A stretch of DNA of 64,000 bases from Primorskyibacter flagellatus. GTDB lineage: Bacteria; Pseudomonadota; Alphaproteobacteria; Rhodobacterales; Rhodobacteraceae. The stretch is taken from contig NZ_BMFJ01000001.1 of assembly GCF_014638275.1 (NCBI RefSeq), positions 496,001-560,000 of the forward strand, written 5' to 3'. Positions 25,453 to 34,769 of this stretch are shown here, piece by piece. The first letter of the stretch is position 1, and every line of letters starts with the position of its first letter. The position numbers and the translations under genes were made by a program. The notes under the pieces are model-generated. The model was not told where the DNA came from. It searched no databases and saw only the letters and a program-made list of their open reading frames with translations.

Positions 25453-25734
25453 CCGGGGAGTTGCGGAACGGGTGGTCTGAACCTGCAAGGCGGGCCGAAG
25501 ATTGCGCAGTTCGGGGTGCGGCAACGGCGTGGTCGGGAGATGGCACTAACTTTCGATAGCCGATGACACTGTCCGAAAATCACGATGCGCAGTGGCGAAG
25601 GCTGACAAATTCCGCTCATTCCTGTCGATTCACGCACGGCAGCACATCAACGCATGCAAGCGGAACATCTGTTCCGGCGACCTTGACGCGGACGGCGGTG
25701 GCGACGACATAGGCGGCAGCAGACCGGAGTGCCC

Positions 25735-26313
25735 ATGCCCGACAAGAATCAGCCCGTCCTCGATTTCCTCGCCACCCGCCGGTCACATTCGCCCAAGGTG
25801 CTGGTGCCGCCAGTTCCCTCCCGTGCGGAAGTGGAGGCACTTCTGGGCTATGCCGCGCGTTCCCCCGATCACGGGGCACTGGTGCCCTGGCGCTTTGTGG
25901 TGATCGAAGGCGGCGCAATGGCCCGCCTGGCCGATCTGGCGGAGGCGCGCGGGCAGGCGCTCGGCAAGGATGCGGAGACGGTGGCGAAGGGACGCGGCCA
26001 GTTCGACCGGGGACACCTTGCAGTTGTCGTCGTGGAACGTCCGGTGCCGTCCGAAAAGGTGCCGCCGCGCGAGCAGACGCTGTCGGCGGGAGCTGTCTGT
26101 CTCAGCCTCGTGAATGCCGCGCTGGCTGCGGGCTGGGGCGCGGGTTGGGTAACCGGCTGGATCTCCTTCGACCGGGGATTCGTCGAGCAGGGGTTTGGAC
26201 TTGCGCCGGAGGAAGAGGTTGCCGGCATCGTGCACATCGGCAGCTTCGTCTCTCCCCCGGCCGAGCGTCCCCGCCCGGATGTCCCGGCGCTGATCACCTG
26301 GCTGCCCGCGTGA
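25735..26313 (+). CDS. Nitroreductase family protein
   Basis: FMN-dependent oxidoreductase of the nitroreductase superfamily, 192 residues, resembling the short YdjA type. The N-terminal FMN-phosphate segment ATRRSHSPK, the AARSPDHGALVPWRFVVIEG segment near 42-60 and GLAPEEEVAGIVHIG near the C terminus are typical. The ATG at 25735 is chosen because CGGAG lies 6 bp upstream; an in-frame GTG at 25729 is within that site. The stop overlaps the next gene's GTG start (GTGA), so the membrane protein that follows is in the same operon. Physiological substrate unknown. Confidence 0.88.
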   Translation: MPDKNQPVLDFLATRRSHSPKVLVPPVPSRAEVEALLGYAARSPDHGALVPWRFVVIEGGAMARLADLAEARGQALGKDAETVAKGRGQFDRGHLAVVVVERPVPSEKVPPREQTLSAGAVCLSLVNAALAAGWGAGWVTGWISFDRGFVEQGFGLAPEEEVAGIVHIGSFVSPPAERPRPDVPALITWLPA

Positions 26314-26999
26314 TCTTCGCGTCCTTTTTCGCGGCGCTCGGCCAGGTCGGGGACCCGCGCTTCCGCCGCGTTCTGCTGATCGGTATCGCCCTGACGGTCG
26401 CATTGCTTGCCGCGGTGACGGCTGCCTTCCTCGGTTTCCTGCAATGGAGCGTCGGCGAAGAGGCGACGCTGCCCCTGATCGGTGAGGTCACCTGGCTGAA
26501 GGACCTGATCACCTGGTCCTCTCTCGGGCTGATGCTGGTGCTTTCGGTCTTCCTGATGGTGCCGGTCGCCTCCGCGATCACATCGATGTTCCTCGACGAT
26601 GTTGCCGCAGCGGTGGAGGACCGGCATTATCCGGGCCTGCCGCCCGCGATCCCGACACCGTTCTTCGACGCGGTGCGCGACACGGTGGCATTCCTCGGCG
26701 TGATCATCGTGGCGAACCTGCTGGCGCTGGTGCTCTATGCCTTCTTTGCGCCATTTGCGCTGTTCATCTTCTGGGGGCTGAACGGGTTCCTGCTTGGGCG
26801 CGAATATTTCACGCTGGCCGCCATGCGCCGCGTCGGGCGGGACAGGGCCAAGGTGCTGCGACAGAAGCACTTCCTGACCATCTGGGCGGCGGGCGTGCTG
26901 ATGGCCGTGCCGCTATCCGTGCCCCTGCTGAACCTCGTGGTGCCGATCCTGGGGGCGGCGACCTTTACCCATATCTATCACCGGCTGACTGCCCGCTGA
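26310..26999 (+). CDS. EI24 domain membrane protein (CysZ-like)
   Basis: A 229-residue inner-membrane protein with about four to six hydrophobic segments (VLLIGIALTVALLAAVTAAF, LGLMLVLSVFLMVPVASAI, GVIIVANLLALVLYAF and a C-terminal one). It matches the EI24/CysZ family; CysZ mediates sulfate uptake in enterobacteria, but many alphaproteobacterial members are uncharacterised, so sulfate transport is only a possibility. The GTG at 26310 overlaps the nitroreductase stop and lets the first helix begin about 14 residues in; no ATG in this frame lies nearby. Confidence 0.85.
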   Translation: MIFASFFAALGQVGDPRFRRVLLIGIALTVALLAAVTAAFLGFLQWSVGEEATLPLIGEVTWLKDLITWSSLGLMLVLSVFLMVPVASAITSMFLDDVAAAVEDRHYPGLPPAIPTPFFDAVRDTVAFLGVIIVANLLALVLYAFFAPFALFIFWGLNGFLLGREYFTLAAMRRVGRDRAKVLRQKHFLTIWAAGVLMAVPLSVPLLNLVVPILGAATFTHIYHRLTAR

Positions 27000-27000
27000 C

Positions 27001-27107
27001 GCCTCCGGCGGGGATATTTCCGGCAAGATGAAACCCGCAGGCCCATTCATCTTGCTCAAAGTATCCTCGGGGGGAGGCGCGTCAGCGCCGGGGGGCAGAC
27101 AGCCCCC
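27001..27107. repeat. Composite intergenic repeat, copy 3 (inverted double copy)
   Basis: A forward core GGGGATATTTCCGGCAAG (from 27010) and an inverted core CTTGCTCAAAGTATCC (from 27051) form a long imperfect hairpin, closed by GCCTCC and GGGGAGGC; a GGGGGC-AGACA-GCCCCC hairpin (27091-27107) follows. It separates the convergent EI24 and DUF1467 genes. Confidence 0.75.
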
Positions 27108-27124
27108 GCGACGTTCCGGATGGC

Positions 27125-27399
27125 TCAGGCGCCGGGGCCCATGCGGTGGAACATGTCCAGATCGCGCACGGTGATCCAGCCGGAGACGATGATTCCCGCG
27201 ATGATCGCGAAAAGCACGACCGACACGCCTGTCGTGATCCAGAGCTTTGCCTTGAGGTGATGGACCTCGGGTGCGCCGGACTGGGTGCCGGGGGTGACCT
27301 TGCCCATATCCTGCTGGGTCTTCAGCCGCATCGGCGCGATGCACAGCAAGGTCAGGAACCAGATGACGGCGAAGAGAACCGCGGCCGAGGTCGGGCCCA

Positions 27400-27400
<1 letters not shown>
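27125..27400 (-). CDS. DUF1467 family small membrane protein
   Basis: A 91-residue protein with two membrane helices, one at the N terminus (AAVLFAVIWFLTLLCIAP) and one near 55-75 (VVLFAIIAGIIVSGWI). It fits DUF1467, an alphaproteobacterial family of unknown function that regularly sits beside methylmalonyl-CoA epimerase. Its ATG overlaps the epimerase stop by one base (TGATG), so translation is coupled. Nothing in the sequence indicates an enzymatic role. Confidence 0.85.
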
Positions 27401-27804
<404 letters not shown>

Positions 27805-27965
27805 GCGGGAACTCCTGTTCTGCTGGTGCATGTTATGCGCGCTCTGCCTGAAGGGGGCAAGCGCGTCAGGGCGACGCGGGGCACCGTCAGCGTCGTTAAC
27901 GGGCTTTTCAGATTCGTGGGCGTACCCTTTCCGAAAGATGGACAAACAACCTGTAGGAGAGTGGA

Positions 27966-28682
27966 ATGGACGACCAAGAACCCCTTTTGCGGGACCATGT
28001 TCCGACCACGGCGCGGCCCCTTCTCGGCATGACGATTCTGGTTGTGGAGGACAGTCGCTATGCCAGCGAGGCGATGCGTCTGATGTGCGTGCGATCGGGT
28101 GCACGGATCCGGCGGGCGGACTGCCTGGCCTCGGCGCGGCGGCATCTGCAGGTCTATCGCCCGACGGCGATGGTGGTCGATGTCGGGCTGCCGGACGGGT
28201 CCGGGCTGGACCTGATCGCGGAAATGGTGCGCGCGACGCCCCGCGTCGACGTGCTGCTGGCCTGTTCGGGCGACGAGGGGGCGGCTGAGGCGTCGATGGC
28301 GGCGGGGGCGGACGGGTTCCTGTCCAAGCCGCTGCGCAGTCTTGCGGCGTTCCAATCGGAAATCCTCCGCCACCTGCCGCCTGACCGTTGCCCCGCTGGC
28401 CCGCGGGTGGCCGATACGAGCGAGGTGCGACCGGATGCGATGGCTTATCGCGACGATATGGCGGCGGCGGCCGATACGCTTGGCTCCGGTGCCGATGCCC
28501 CGACCGTCGGCTACGTGGCGCAGTTCCTGCACGGAATCGCCCGCGCCGCGCGGGACGATGTCCTTCTCGACGCGGTGGATGAGATGTGGGCCGATCAGCG
28601 GGCCGGGCGCGTTTCGGACGCGCGGGTGCTCAGGGTTGCGGGGCTGGTGAATGATCGGATCGGAGCGCGGCTGTCGATCTGA
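27966..28682 (+). CDS. Orphan response regulator with a receiver domain
   Basis: A 238-residue protein whose first 135 residues form a CheY-like receiver: acidic pair E28/D29 (LVVEDSRY), phosphoacceptor D72 (VVDVGLPDGSG), S101 (LLACSGDE) and K121 (FLSKPL). The C-terminal 100 residues do not show a DNA-binding motif; they look helical (VGYVAQFLHGIARAARDDVLLDAVDEM...) and I cannot assign them. No histidine kinase is encoded nearby. AGGAG lies 8 bp upstream of the start. It could act by protein-protein contact, like single-domain regulators in motility or stress signalling. Confidence 0.85.
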   Translation: MDDQEPLLRDHVPTTARPLLGMTILVVEDSRYASEAMRLMCVRSGARIRRADCLASARRHLQVYRPTAMVVDVGLPDGSGLDLIAEMVRATPRVDVLLACSGDEGAAEASMAAGADGFLSKPLRSLAAFQSEILRHLPPDRCPAGPRVADTSEVRPDAMAYRDDMAAAADTLGSGADAPTVGYVAQFLHGIARAARDDVLLDAVDEMWADQRAGRVSDARVLRVAGLVNDRIGARLSI

Positions 28683-28735
28683 TCCCTCGCTTGCGCCCCC
28701 TTTGCTTCCACCCGGAGCGGGGCCATATCGGACGC

Positions 28736-29149
28736 ATGACTCTGCCCCCTGATTCCGGCCGTGCGGCCCCTGGTTCTGCCCATTTCGAAGCCGTGATGCG
28801 TCGCGTGGTGGAGGGCTTCCCGGAGCGGATCCGGGAACCGGCGCGGCTGGTCCGGCTCTGCGTGGCGGAATTGCCGGAGCCCTGGATGCTGGACGATCTC
28901 GGGATCGACGATCCGCTGGAGCTGACGGGGCTCTACGACGGTATTCCGCTTACCGAGAAGAGCGTCTGGGACGGACCGCATCCGGGGGATGCCGTCTGGC
29001 TGTTCCGGAAGCCGATCCTTGCTGAGTGGCGGGACCGTGGGGACGTGGCGCTGGACGACCTGATTGCCCATGTCACCGTGCATGAGTTCGCGCATCATTT
29101 CGGCTGGTCGGACGAAGATATCGCCACGATTGACCGGTGGTGGGAGTAG
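28736..29149 (+). CDS. Minimal zincin-like metallopeptidase (DUF1025 type)
   Basis: A 137-residue protein with the zinc motif HEFAH in VTVHEFAHHFGWSDEDI close to its C terminus, which is the signature of the small metallopeptidase family formerly called DUF1025 (minimal zincin with an acidic third ligand). No signal peptide, so cytoplasmic. The family's substrates are unknown. The ATG at 28736 gives the usual length; an upstream TTG at 28691 would add 15 unsupported residues. It follows the response regulator by 53 bp on the same strand. Confidence 0.85.
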   Translation: MTLPPDSGRAAPGSAHFEAVMRRVVEGFPERIREPARLVRLCVAELPEPWMLDDLGIDDPLELTGLYDGIPLTEKSVWDGPHPGDAVWLFRKPILAEWRDRGDVALDDLIAHVTVHEFAHHFGWSDEDIATIDRWWE

Positions 29150-29235
29150 GTCGCGGCCGCTCCGGCACGGGTCGCAATCGCTGAGGCCGGCCTTGCAGGG
29201 GTGCGGCGGCAAGCCGGGACGCCGGTCCTGATCTT

Positions 29236-29721
29236 TCAGAAGGCCCCCATGGCGAGCCCGGCGGCCAGTGCTGCGCCGAGGTCGCGGCAGCGGGTGAGGT
29301 CGTCCTCCGGGATCGTCTTGGGCGCGAGGATCGCCTCCGGTGTCTGGGCGTGAGTGCAGACGATAAGCGGAGGCTGGACCTCGCGGAGGCGCCAGCCGGT
29401 GGCAATGCGCGCGGTCTGACGGGCTGCGTTTTCGCCGTCCGTGCCGGCGCAGACCATCTGCGCATAGGGGCGGCCCTCGATCCGGCCGAGGACCGGGTAG
29501 TAGCTGCGATCGAAGAAATCCTTCATCACCCCGGCGATGGCGGCGAGGTTTTCGGGCGCGGCGAAGAGGTAGCCGTCGTGGGACAGGAGGTCGTCGGGAC
29601 CGGCCTTGGCGGCACGGAGAAGGGTGGTCTCGGTCTCCTCCCGCGCTGCAGAGTGGGCCGCTTCGGCCATCTGGCGCGTGCCGGAGGTGAGGGAGTGATA
29701 GACGATCAGAAGTCTTGGCAT
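29236..29721 (-). CDS. Flavodoxin family protein
   Basis: A 161-residue protein with a flavodoxin-like fold. The FMN phosphate loop is YHSLTSGTRQMA at about 8-19, and YLFAAPENLAAIAGVMKDFFDRSYYP around 52-77 resembles the flavin-contacting loop of NAD(P)H-dependent FMN reductases. It has no signal peptide. It could be an electron carrier or a small NAD(P)H:FMN oxidoreductase; sequence alone does not decide. It is convergent with the small zincin gene. Confidence 0.85.
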   Translation of the reverse strand: MPRLLIVYHSLTSGTRQMAEAAHSAAREETETTLLRAAKAGPDDLLSHDGYLFAAPENLAAIAGVMKDFFDRSYYPVLGRIEGRPYAQMVCAGTDGENAARQTARIATGWRLREVQPPLIVCTHAQTPEAILAPKTIPEDDLTRCRDLGAALAAGLAMGAF

Positions 29722-29925
29722 GGCATGAGATTAGCGGAGCAAGTGGGCGACGTCATTCGCAAGAAAGGTCGCAACGACGCGGACCGGGGCAGAGGGGCGG
29801 GCCAGGGACTGCCGCTTCGAGGGTTGCCCGTCTCGACTTATCTTGACGACGGTGAGCCGCTCAACACGTGGCGCTTGCGGTGACGAAGCGGCAGGCCGCG
29901 GGACGGCCCGCCGCTCTGCCCCGGC

Positions 29926-29942
29926 GCCGCCCGGAGGGCGGC
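29926..29942. repeat. GC-rich hairpin downstream of nadE
   Basis: GCCGCCC-GGA-GGGCGGC, 7-bp perfect stem, 35 bp beyond the nadE stop. There is no T-tract on the nadE strand; TTGTT follows on the other strand, so terminator function for nadE is doubtful. Confidence 0.4.
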
Positions 29943-29976
29943 TTGTTCCGGGACAGCGGGCATAGCTCAATCGCTG

Positions 29977-31635
29977 TTACCCCTCGTCGCGCCAGCGGTT
30001 GACGATCGGGTAACGGCGGTCCAGCCAGAAGGCGCGCTTGGTGAGCCTTGTGCCGGGCGCGGACTGGAAGCGCTTGTATTCGCTGAGGTAAATCAGACGC
30101 TCAACCTTCTTCGCATCCTCGCGCGAAAAGCCGGCCGCGACGCAGTCCGACACCGACCCGTCGAGGTCGACGAGGATGTTGAGGATCGCGTCGAGCACCG
30201 GGTAGTCGGGCAGGGAATCGCTGTCCTTCTGGTCTTCGCGCAGTTCGGCCGAGGGCGGTTTGGTGATGATCCGCTCGGGGATGACCTCTCCGGGCGGGCC
30301 CATCATCCAGTCGCGGTGGTTGGCGTTGCGCCAGCGGCATTGTTCGAAGACGCGGGTCTTGTAGAGGTCCTTGATCGGGTTGTAGCCGCCCGCCATGTCG
30401 CCGTAGATCGTGGCGTAGCCGACCGCGACCTCGGACTTGTTGCCGGTGGTGAGCAGCATCTCGCCGAACTTGTTGGACAGCGCCATCAGCAGCAGGCCAC
30501 GCAGGCGGGACTGGATGTTTTCCTCCGTCAGGTCGGGCTTCGTGCCTTCGAAGAGGGGGGCGAGCGTTTCGGTCACCGCAGCGCGGGGGCCGGAGATCGG
30601 GACGAAGTCGTAACGGCAGCCGAGTGCCTCCGCGCAGGCCTTGGCGTCTTCCAGCGAATGTTCGGAGGTATATTCCGACGGTAGCATCACGCAGCGCACG
30701 TTCTCCGGGCCAAGCGCGTCGGCGGCGATGGTGGCGACGATGGCCGAGTCGATCCCGCCCGAGAGGCCGAGCAGCACTTTCCTGAACCCGGTCTTGCCGC
30801 AGTAGTCGCGCAGGGACTGGACCATCGCGCGGTAGTCCTGTTCCCACTGGTCGGGCTGTGGGGCCTTTTCGCCCTGCTCGATCCGCCAGCCCTCGGACGT
30901 GCGGGCCAGATCGATATGGGCGATCTCCTCGTCGAAGGGGGGGAGGATGAAGGCGAGGTCTCCGCCCGGATTGAGGCCGAAGGTGGCGCCGTCGAAGACC
31001 TGATCGTCCTGGCCCCCGACCATGTTGAGGTAGATCAGCGGCAGGCCGGTTTCCACGACCCGCGCGACCATCTGGTTGAGCCGGGTGTCGAGCTTGCCGC
31101 GGTAATAGGGCGACCCGTTCGGCACCAGCAGGAATTCGGCCCCGGTCTCGGCAAGGGTCTCGGGGACCTCAGGGTGCCAGGCATCCTCGCAGATCGGGGA
31201 TCCGATGCGGGTGTTGCCGACGGAATAGGGGCCGCCGAGCGGACCGGAATCGTAGAGCCGTACCTCGTCGAACACCGTCTCGTTCGGCAGGTCGTGCTTG
31301 AGAACGCGCGATACGATGCGCCCCTTGGTCAGGATGTAATAGGCATTGAAGAGCCCCGCGCCCTCCAGCGCCGGGCCGCCGATGGCGAGCGTCGGGCCTT
31401 CGGCACAGTCCTTCGCCAGGTCTTCGATGGCGGCGATGGCGGCTTGATGGAAGACGGGTTTCTCGATCAGATCCTGGGTCTGGTAGCCGGTGATGAACAT
31501 CTCGGGCAGGGCGACCATGTCCGCGCCGGCCTCGCGGCCCTGTTCCCATGCGGCACGCGCCTTGGCGGCGTTGCCGGCAATATCCCCCACGGTCGGGTTC
31601 AACTGGGCAAGCGTGATGCGGAATCTCTCGGTCAT
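29977..31635 (-). CDS. nadE: Glutamine-dependent NAD+ synthetase
   Basis: Last step of NAD biosynthesis: amidates nicotinic acid adenine dinucleotide with ammonia released from glutamine. 552 residues in two domains. The N-terminal nitrilase-type glutaminase has its Glu in ALPEMFITGYQ, Lys in LKHDLPNETVF and Cys in GSPICEDAWHP; the C-terminal synthetase has the PP-loop GLSGGIDSAIVATIAADALG near 285-304 and TGNKSEVAVGYATIYGDMAGG. The length fits the bifunctional type, so no separate glutaminase is needed. It is monocistronic and divergent from the MORN gene. Confidence 0.96.
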   Translation of the reverse strand: MTERFRITLAQLNPTVGDIAGNAAKARAAWEQGREAGADMVALPEMFITGYQTQDLIEKPVFHQAAIAAIEDLAKDCAEGPTLAIGGPALEGAGLFNAYYILTKGRIVSRVLKHDLPNETVFDEVRLYDSGPLGGPYSVGNTRIGSPICEDAWHPEVPETLAETGAEFLLVPNGSPYYRGKLDTRLNQMVARVVETGLPLIYLNMVGGQDDQVFDGATFGLNPGGDLAFILPPFDEEIAHIDLARTSEGWRIEQGEKAPQPDQWEQDYRAMVQSLRDYCGKTGFRKVLLGLSGGIDSAIVATIAADALGPENVRCVMLPSEYTSEHSLEDAKACAEALGCRYDFVPISGPRAAVTETLAPLFEGTKPDLTEENIQSRLRGLLLMALSNKFGEMLLTTGNKSEVAVGYATIYGDMAGGYNPIKDLYKTRVFEQCRWRNANHRDWMMGPPGEVIPERIITKPPSAELREDQKDSDSLPDYPVLDAILNILVDLDGSVSDCVAAGFSREDAKKVERLIYLSEYKRFQSAPGTRLTKRAFWLDRRYPIVNRWRDEG

Positions 31636-31714
31636 CTCGGGCCTTTCGGTCTGTCGCCTGCCGTCTGATTACCGGCACGTGTTCGTGAGGGAAAGGCGAT
31701 TTGGGCAAAAGGCA

Positions 31715-31743
31715 TTGCGGGGCATCGGGCTGGCGTCTAGGTT
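31715..31743 (+). promoter_or_regulatory. Predicted promoter of the MORN-repeat gene
   Basis: TTGCGG (31715-31720) and TAGGTT (31738-31743) with a 17-bp spacer, leaving a leader of about 45 nt before the ATG at 31795. Confidence 0.5.
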
Positions 31744-31794
31744 TTGACCCGTTCCGGCCCCCCGGCGGGCCGGCGGACGGGAGAGCAGAATTCC

Positions 31795-33222
31795 ATGACG
31801 CGCAAGACCCTCAGCCTCATCCTTCTCGGCACGGTGCTGGCCGCCGGTCCGGCGCTGCCGGTTTTCGCGCAGAGCGCCGAGGTGCAGACCAAGCAGTACG
31901 AGGATGGCGGCGTCTACGAGGGCACCTTCAAGGACGGGCTGCAGCACGGCACAGGCACCTACACCCTGCCGAACGGCTACGAATACACCGGCGACTGGTT
32001 CGAGGGTGAGATCCGCGGACAGGGCCGGGCGAAGTTTCCCAACGGATCGGTCTACGAGGGCGCGTTCGCCAAGGGAAAGCCGCACGGTCAGGGCAAGATC
32101 ACCTTTTCCGACGGTGGCACCTACGAGGGCACCTGGGAAGAGGGCAAGATCAACGGCACCGGCGTCGCCTCCTACGCCAACGGGACGCGTTACGAGGGGC
32201 AGTTCACCAACGCCATGCATGACGGCAAGGGGGTGATGACGGCGCCGGGCGGGTACGTCTATGACGGCGACTGGGTCAACGGGGTGAAAGAGGGTGTCGG
32301 CAAGATCTCCTACCCCGACGGCGCGGTCTACGAGGGAGAGATCGTGCGCGGTGCGCGTGAGGGGCAGGGCGTTCTGACCATGCCGGACGGGCTGATCTAT
32401 GAAGGCACCTGGAAGAACGGCCAGATCGACGGCATCGGCAAGCTGACACAGGGCAACGGCGACGTCTACGAGGGCGCGCTGGTCGAGGGCAAGCGCGAGG
32501 GCAAGGGCAAGGTCACCTATGCCAACGGCGATGTCTACGAGGGCGATTTCGCGAATGACATGCGCAACGGACAGGGACGTTTCACCGGGGCGGACGGCTA
32601 CGTCTACGCCGGGAGCTGGGTGAACGGGAAGATCGAGGGCACGGGCCGCGTGACCTATCCCGACGGCTCTGTCTACGAGGGAGAGTTCCGCGATGACCTC
32701 GCCAATGGCATCGGCAAGATCACCTATCCGGACGGCGCGACCTACGAGGGCCAGTGGAAGGACGGCGTCATCGACGGGCGCGGGCTGGCGACCTATCCGA
32801 ACGGGTTGACCTACGAGGGCGACTTCGTGAATGCGAAGAACGAGGGGCAGGGCGTGATGACCTATCCGGACGGCTATCGCTACGAAGGGGCCTGGGTCGG
32901 TGGCGAGCGCGAGGGCAAGGGCCGCGCGACCTATCCCGACGGCACGGTCTATGAGGGCGATTTCGTCGCCGGAGAGCGCGAGGGCCAGGGCACGATCACC
33001 ATGGCGGACGGGTTCACCTATACCGGCGGCTGGAAGGCGGGAGAGATCACCGGCCAGGGGACAGCGACCTATGCCAACGGCGACGTCTACGAGGGCTTCT
33101 TCGAAGCCGGGCGGCGACAGGGACAGGGCACGATGAAATACGCCTCGGGCGAGGAGGAGACGGGCGTCTGGCAGAACGGCGCGCTTCCGCGCGAAGACGG
33201 CGCGGCGCCCGCGTCGGAGTAG
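31795..33222 (+). CDS. Secreted MORN-repeat protein with 19 tandem units
   Basis: A 475-residue exported protein: signal peptide (residues 1-25, ending VFAQ-SAEV), then a run of MORN motifs (VYEGxF/WxxGxxxGxGxxxYPDG) that fills almost the entire mature chain. I count 18 full 23-residue units plus a final partial one with no insertion or deletion between them. The sixth residue alternates between Phe and Trp in neighbouring units, with one break at units 9-10. MORN repeats form elongated beta-hairpin rods that bind lipids or proteins; a periplasmic or surface role is inferred. The start is set by GGGAGAG and the signal peptide. A composite repeat follows. Confidence 0.92.
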   Translation: MTRKTLSLILLGTVLAAGPALPVFAQSAEVQTKQYEDGGVYEGTFKDGLQHGTGTYTLPNGYEYTGDWFEGEIRGQGRAKFPNGSVYEGAFAKGKPHGQGKITFSDGGTYEGTWEEGKINGTGVASYANGTRYEGQFTNAMHDGKGVMTAPGGYVYDGDWVNGVKEGVGKISYPDGAVYEGEIVRGAREGQGVLTMPDGLIYEGTWKNGQIDGIGKLTQGNGDVYEGALVEGKREGKGKVTYANGDVYEGDFANDMRNGQGRFTGADGYVYAGSWVNGKIEGTGRVTYPDGSVYEGEFRDDLANGIGKITYPDGATYEGQWKDGVIDGRGLATYPNGLTYEGDFVNAKNEGQGVMTYPDGYRYEGAWVGGEREGKGRATYPDGTVYEGDFVAGEREGQGTITMADGFTYTGGWKAGEITGQGTATYANGDVYEGFFEAGRRQGQGTMKYASGEEETGVWQNGALPREDGAAPASE

Positions 33223-33228
33223 CGCCGG

Positions 33229-33291
33229 AGGGGCCTTGCCCCTCGGCCTGCGGCCTCACCCCAGGATATTTTGCGAAACCAAAGAAGGGCG
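33229..33291 (+). repeat. Composite intergenic repeat, copy 4
   Basis: Hairpin AGGGGC-CTT-GCCCCT (33229-33243) followed by CCCCAGGATATTTTGCG and the tail AAACCAAAGAAGGG. The tail variant is shared with the copy at 21570-21681. It lies directly after the MORN gene; the remaining bases to argD hold nothing I recognise. Confidence 0.7.
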
Positions 33292-33498
33292 GGCGCGATT
33301 TCCCTTCCCTCGGGGCAGCGGCCGCGGTATGAGGGCGCCATGACGACGCGAGCTCTCTTCCTGCCGATCCGACGCCGACGCACCCGCGCCTGACGTCCCG
33401 CTTGCCTGTCCGCGCCCATGGGCGCATCACCCCCCCAAATATTGACACCGCCCCGATGGTCATGCTTCCTCGGGGCCTTCCAACCAGAGGATGACGCG

Positions 33499-34677
33499 AT
33501 GATCCCGTCCGTTCTGCCGACCTATTCCCGTGCGCCGCTTCACTTCGTGAAGGGCGAAGGCTCCTGGCTGATCGAGGAGGACGGACGCCGTTTCCTCGAC
33601 CTCGGTTCCGGTATCGCCGTGGCGGCGCTTGGCCATTCCAACCCGGTGGTGGTGAACGCGCTGGTCGATCAGGCGAACAAGCTGTGGCACGTGTCGAACC
33701 TTTACGAGATCCCGCAGCAGCAGGCCCTGGCCGACAAGCTGGTCGACAACACCTTTGCCGATACGGTGTTCTTCACCAACTCGGGCACCGAAGCGACGGA
33801 GCTGGCGGTGAAGATGGTGCGCAAGTACTGGTACGAGAAGGGCCAGCCCGACCGGGTGGAGATCATCTCCTTCACGGGTGCGTTCCACGGCCGGTCCGCC
33901 GCCGCCATTGCCGCCGCGCCGACGGAGAAGATGGTGAAAGGGTTCGGGCCGCTGCTGCCCGGCTTCGTCAACCTGAAATGGGGGGATATGGAGGCGCTGA
34001 AGGCCGCCGTCACCGACAAGACCGCCGCGATCCTGATCGAACCCATTCAGGGTGAAGGCGGGATCAACGTGATGCCGGACGAGCAGCTGAAGGCGCTCCG
34101 CAAGCTGTGCGACGAGACCGGGACGCTGCTGGTCTTCGACGAGATCCAGTGCGGGATGGGCCGCTCGGGCCGGCTGTTCGCGCATGAATGGGCCGGGGTG
34201 ACGCCGGACGTGATGCTGGTGGCCAAGGGCATCGGCGGTGGCTTCCCGCTTGGCGCGGTGCTGGCGACGGAAGATGCGGCAAGCGGCATGGTCGCGGGGA
34301 CCCACGGGTCGACCTATGGCGGCAACCCGCTTGGCTGTGCCGTCGGACTCGCCGTGGTGACGGCGATCACGGAGCCGGGGTTCCTTGACGAGGTGCGGCG
34401 CAAGGGATCGGCCTTTCGCCAGAAGCTGGAGGGGCTGGTCGCCGACAATCCGGACGTTTTCGAGGAAGTGCGGGGCACCGGCTTCATGCTTGGTCTGAAA
34501 GTGAAGATGGCCCCCGCGGACTTCGTGAAGGCCGGTTATGCGCGCGAACTGATCACCGTGCCCGCCGCCGACAACGTGGTGCGCATCCTGCCCGCGCTGA
34601 CCCTGTCGGACGAGGAACTGGCCGAGGCCGTCTCTCGCCTCGACGCGACCGCGAAGGACATTGCCGCCAAGCCCTGA
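33499..34677 (+). CDS. argD: Acetylornithine aminotransferase
   Basis: PLP enzyme of arginine biosynthesis that converts N-acetylglutamate semialdehyde to N-acetylornithine; it often doubles as succinyldiaminopimelate aminotransferase. 392 residues. Class III features: TNSGTEATELAVKM near 98-111, FTGAFHGRSAAA, the Asp of LLVFDEIQCGMGRSG and the PLP lysine in LVAKGIGGGFPLGAVLA, followed by GTHGSTYGGNPLGCAVG. The ATG at 33499 follows AGAGGA at 33486-33491. argF follows after a copy of the intergenic repeat, so the two form an arginine pair. Confidence 0.95.
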   Translation: MIPSVLPTYSRAPLHFVKGEGSWLIEEDGRRFLDLGSGIAVAALGHSNPVVVNALVDQANKLWHVSNLYEIPQQQALADKLVDNTFADTVFFTNSGTEATELAVKMVRKYWYEKGQPDRVEIISFTGAFHGRSAAAIAAAPTEKMVKGFGPLLPGFVNLKWGDMEALKAAVTDKTAAILIEPIQGEGGINVMPDEQLKALRKLCDETGTLLVFDEIQCGMGRSGRLFAHEWAGVTPDVMLVAKGIGGGFPLGAVLATEDAASGMVAGTHGSTYGGNPLGCAVGLAVVTAITEPGFLDEVRRKGSAFRQKLEGLVADNPDVFEEVRGTGFMLGLKVKMAPADFVKAGYARELITVPAADNVVRILPALTLSDEELAEAVSRLDATAKDIAAKP

Positions 34678-34682
34678 TCCGG

Positions 34683-34744
34683 CTTCACCTTGCCGGAAAT
34701 ATCCCGGGGTGAGGCGCGGCACGCGCCGAGGGGCAGCGCCCCTC
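34683..34744 (-). repeat. Composite intergenic repeat, copy 5, between argD and argF
   Basis: Read on the minus strand: GAGGGGC-GCT-GCCCCTC hairpin (34728-34744) then CCCCGGGATATTTCCGGCAAG. It lies inside what should be a single argD-argF transcription unit, so it may act in mRNA processing or partial termination. Confidence 0.7.
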
Positions 34745-34769
34745 ACCCCGCCTCCGAAAGACGTGACAG

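Noticed and set aside
29719..29976. Possible small gene between the flavodoxin and nadE genes
   Set aside because: Short frames exist on both strands but none has a ribosome site or a recognisable product.
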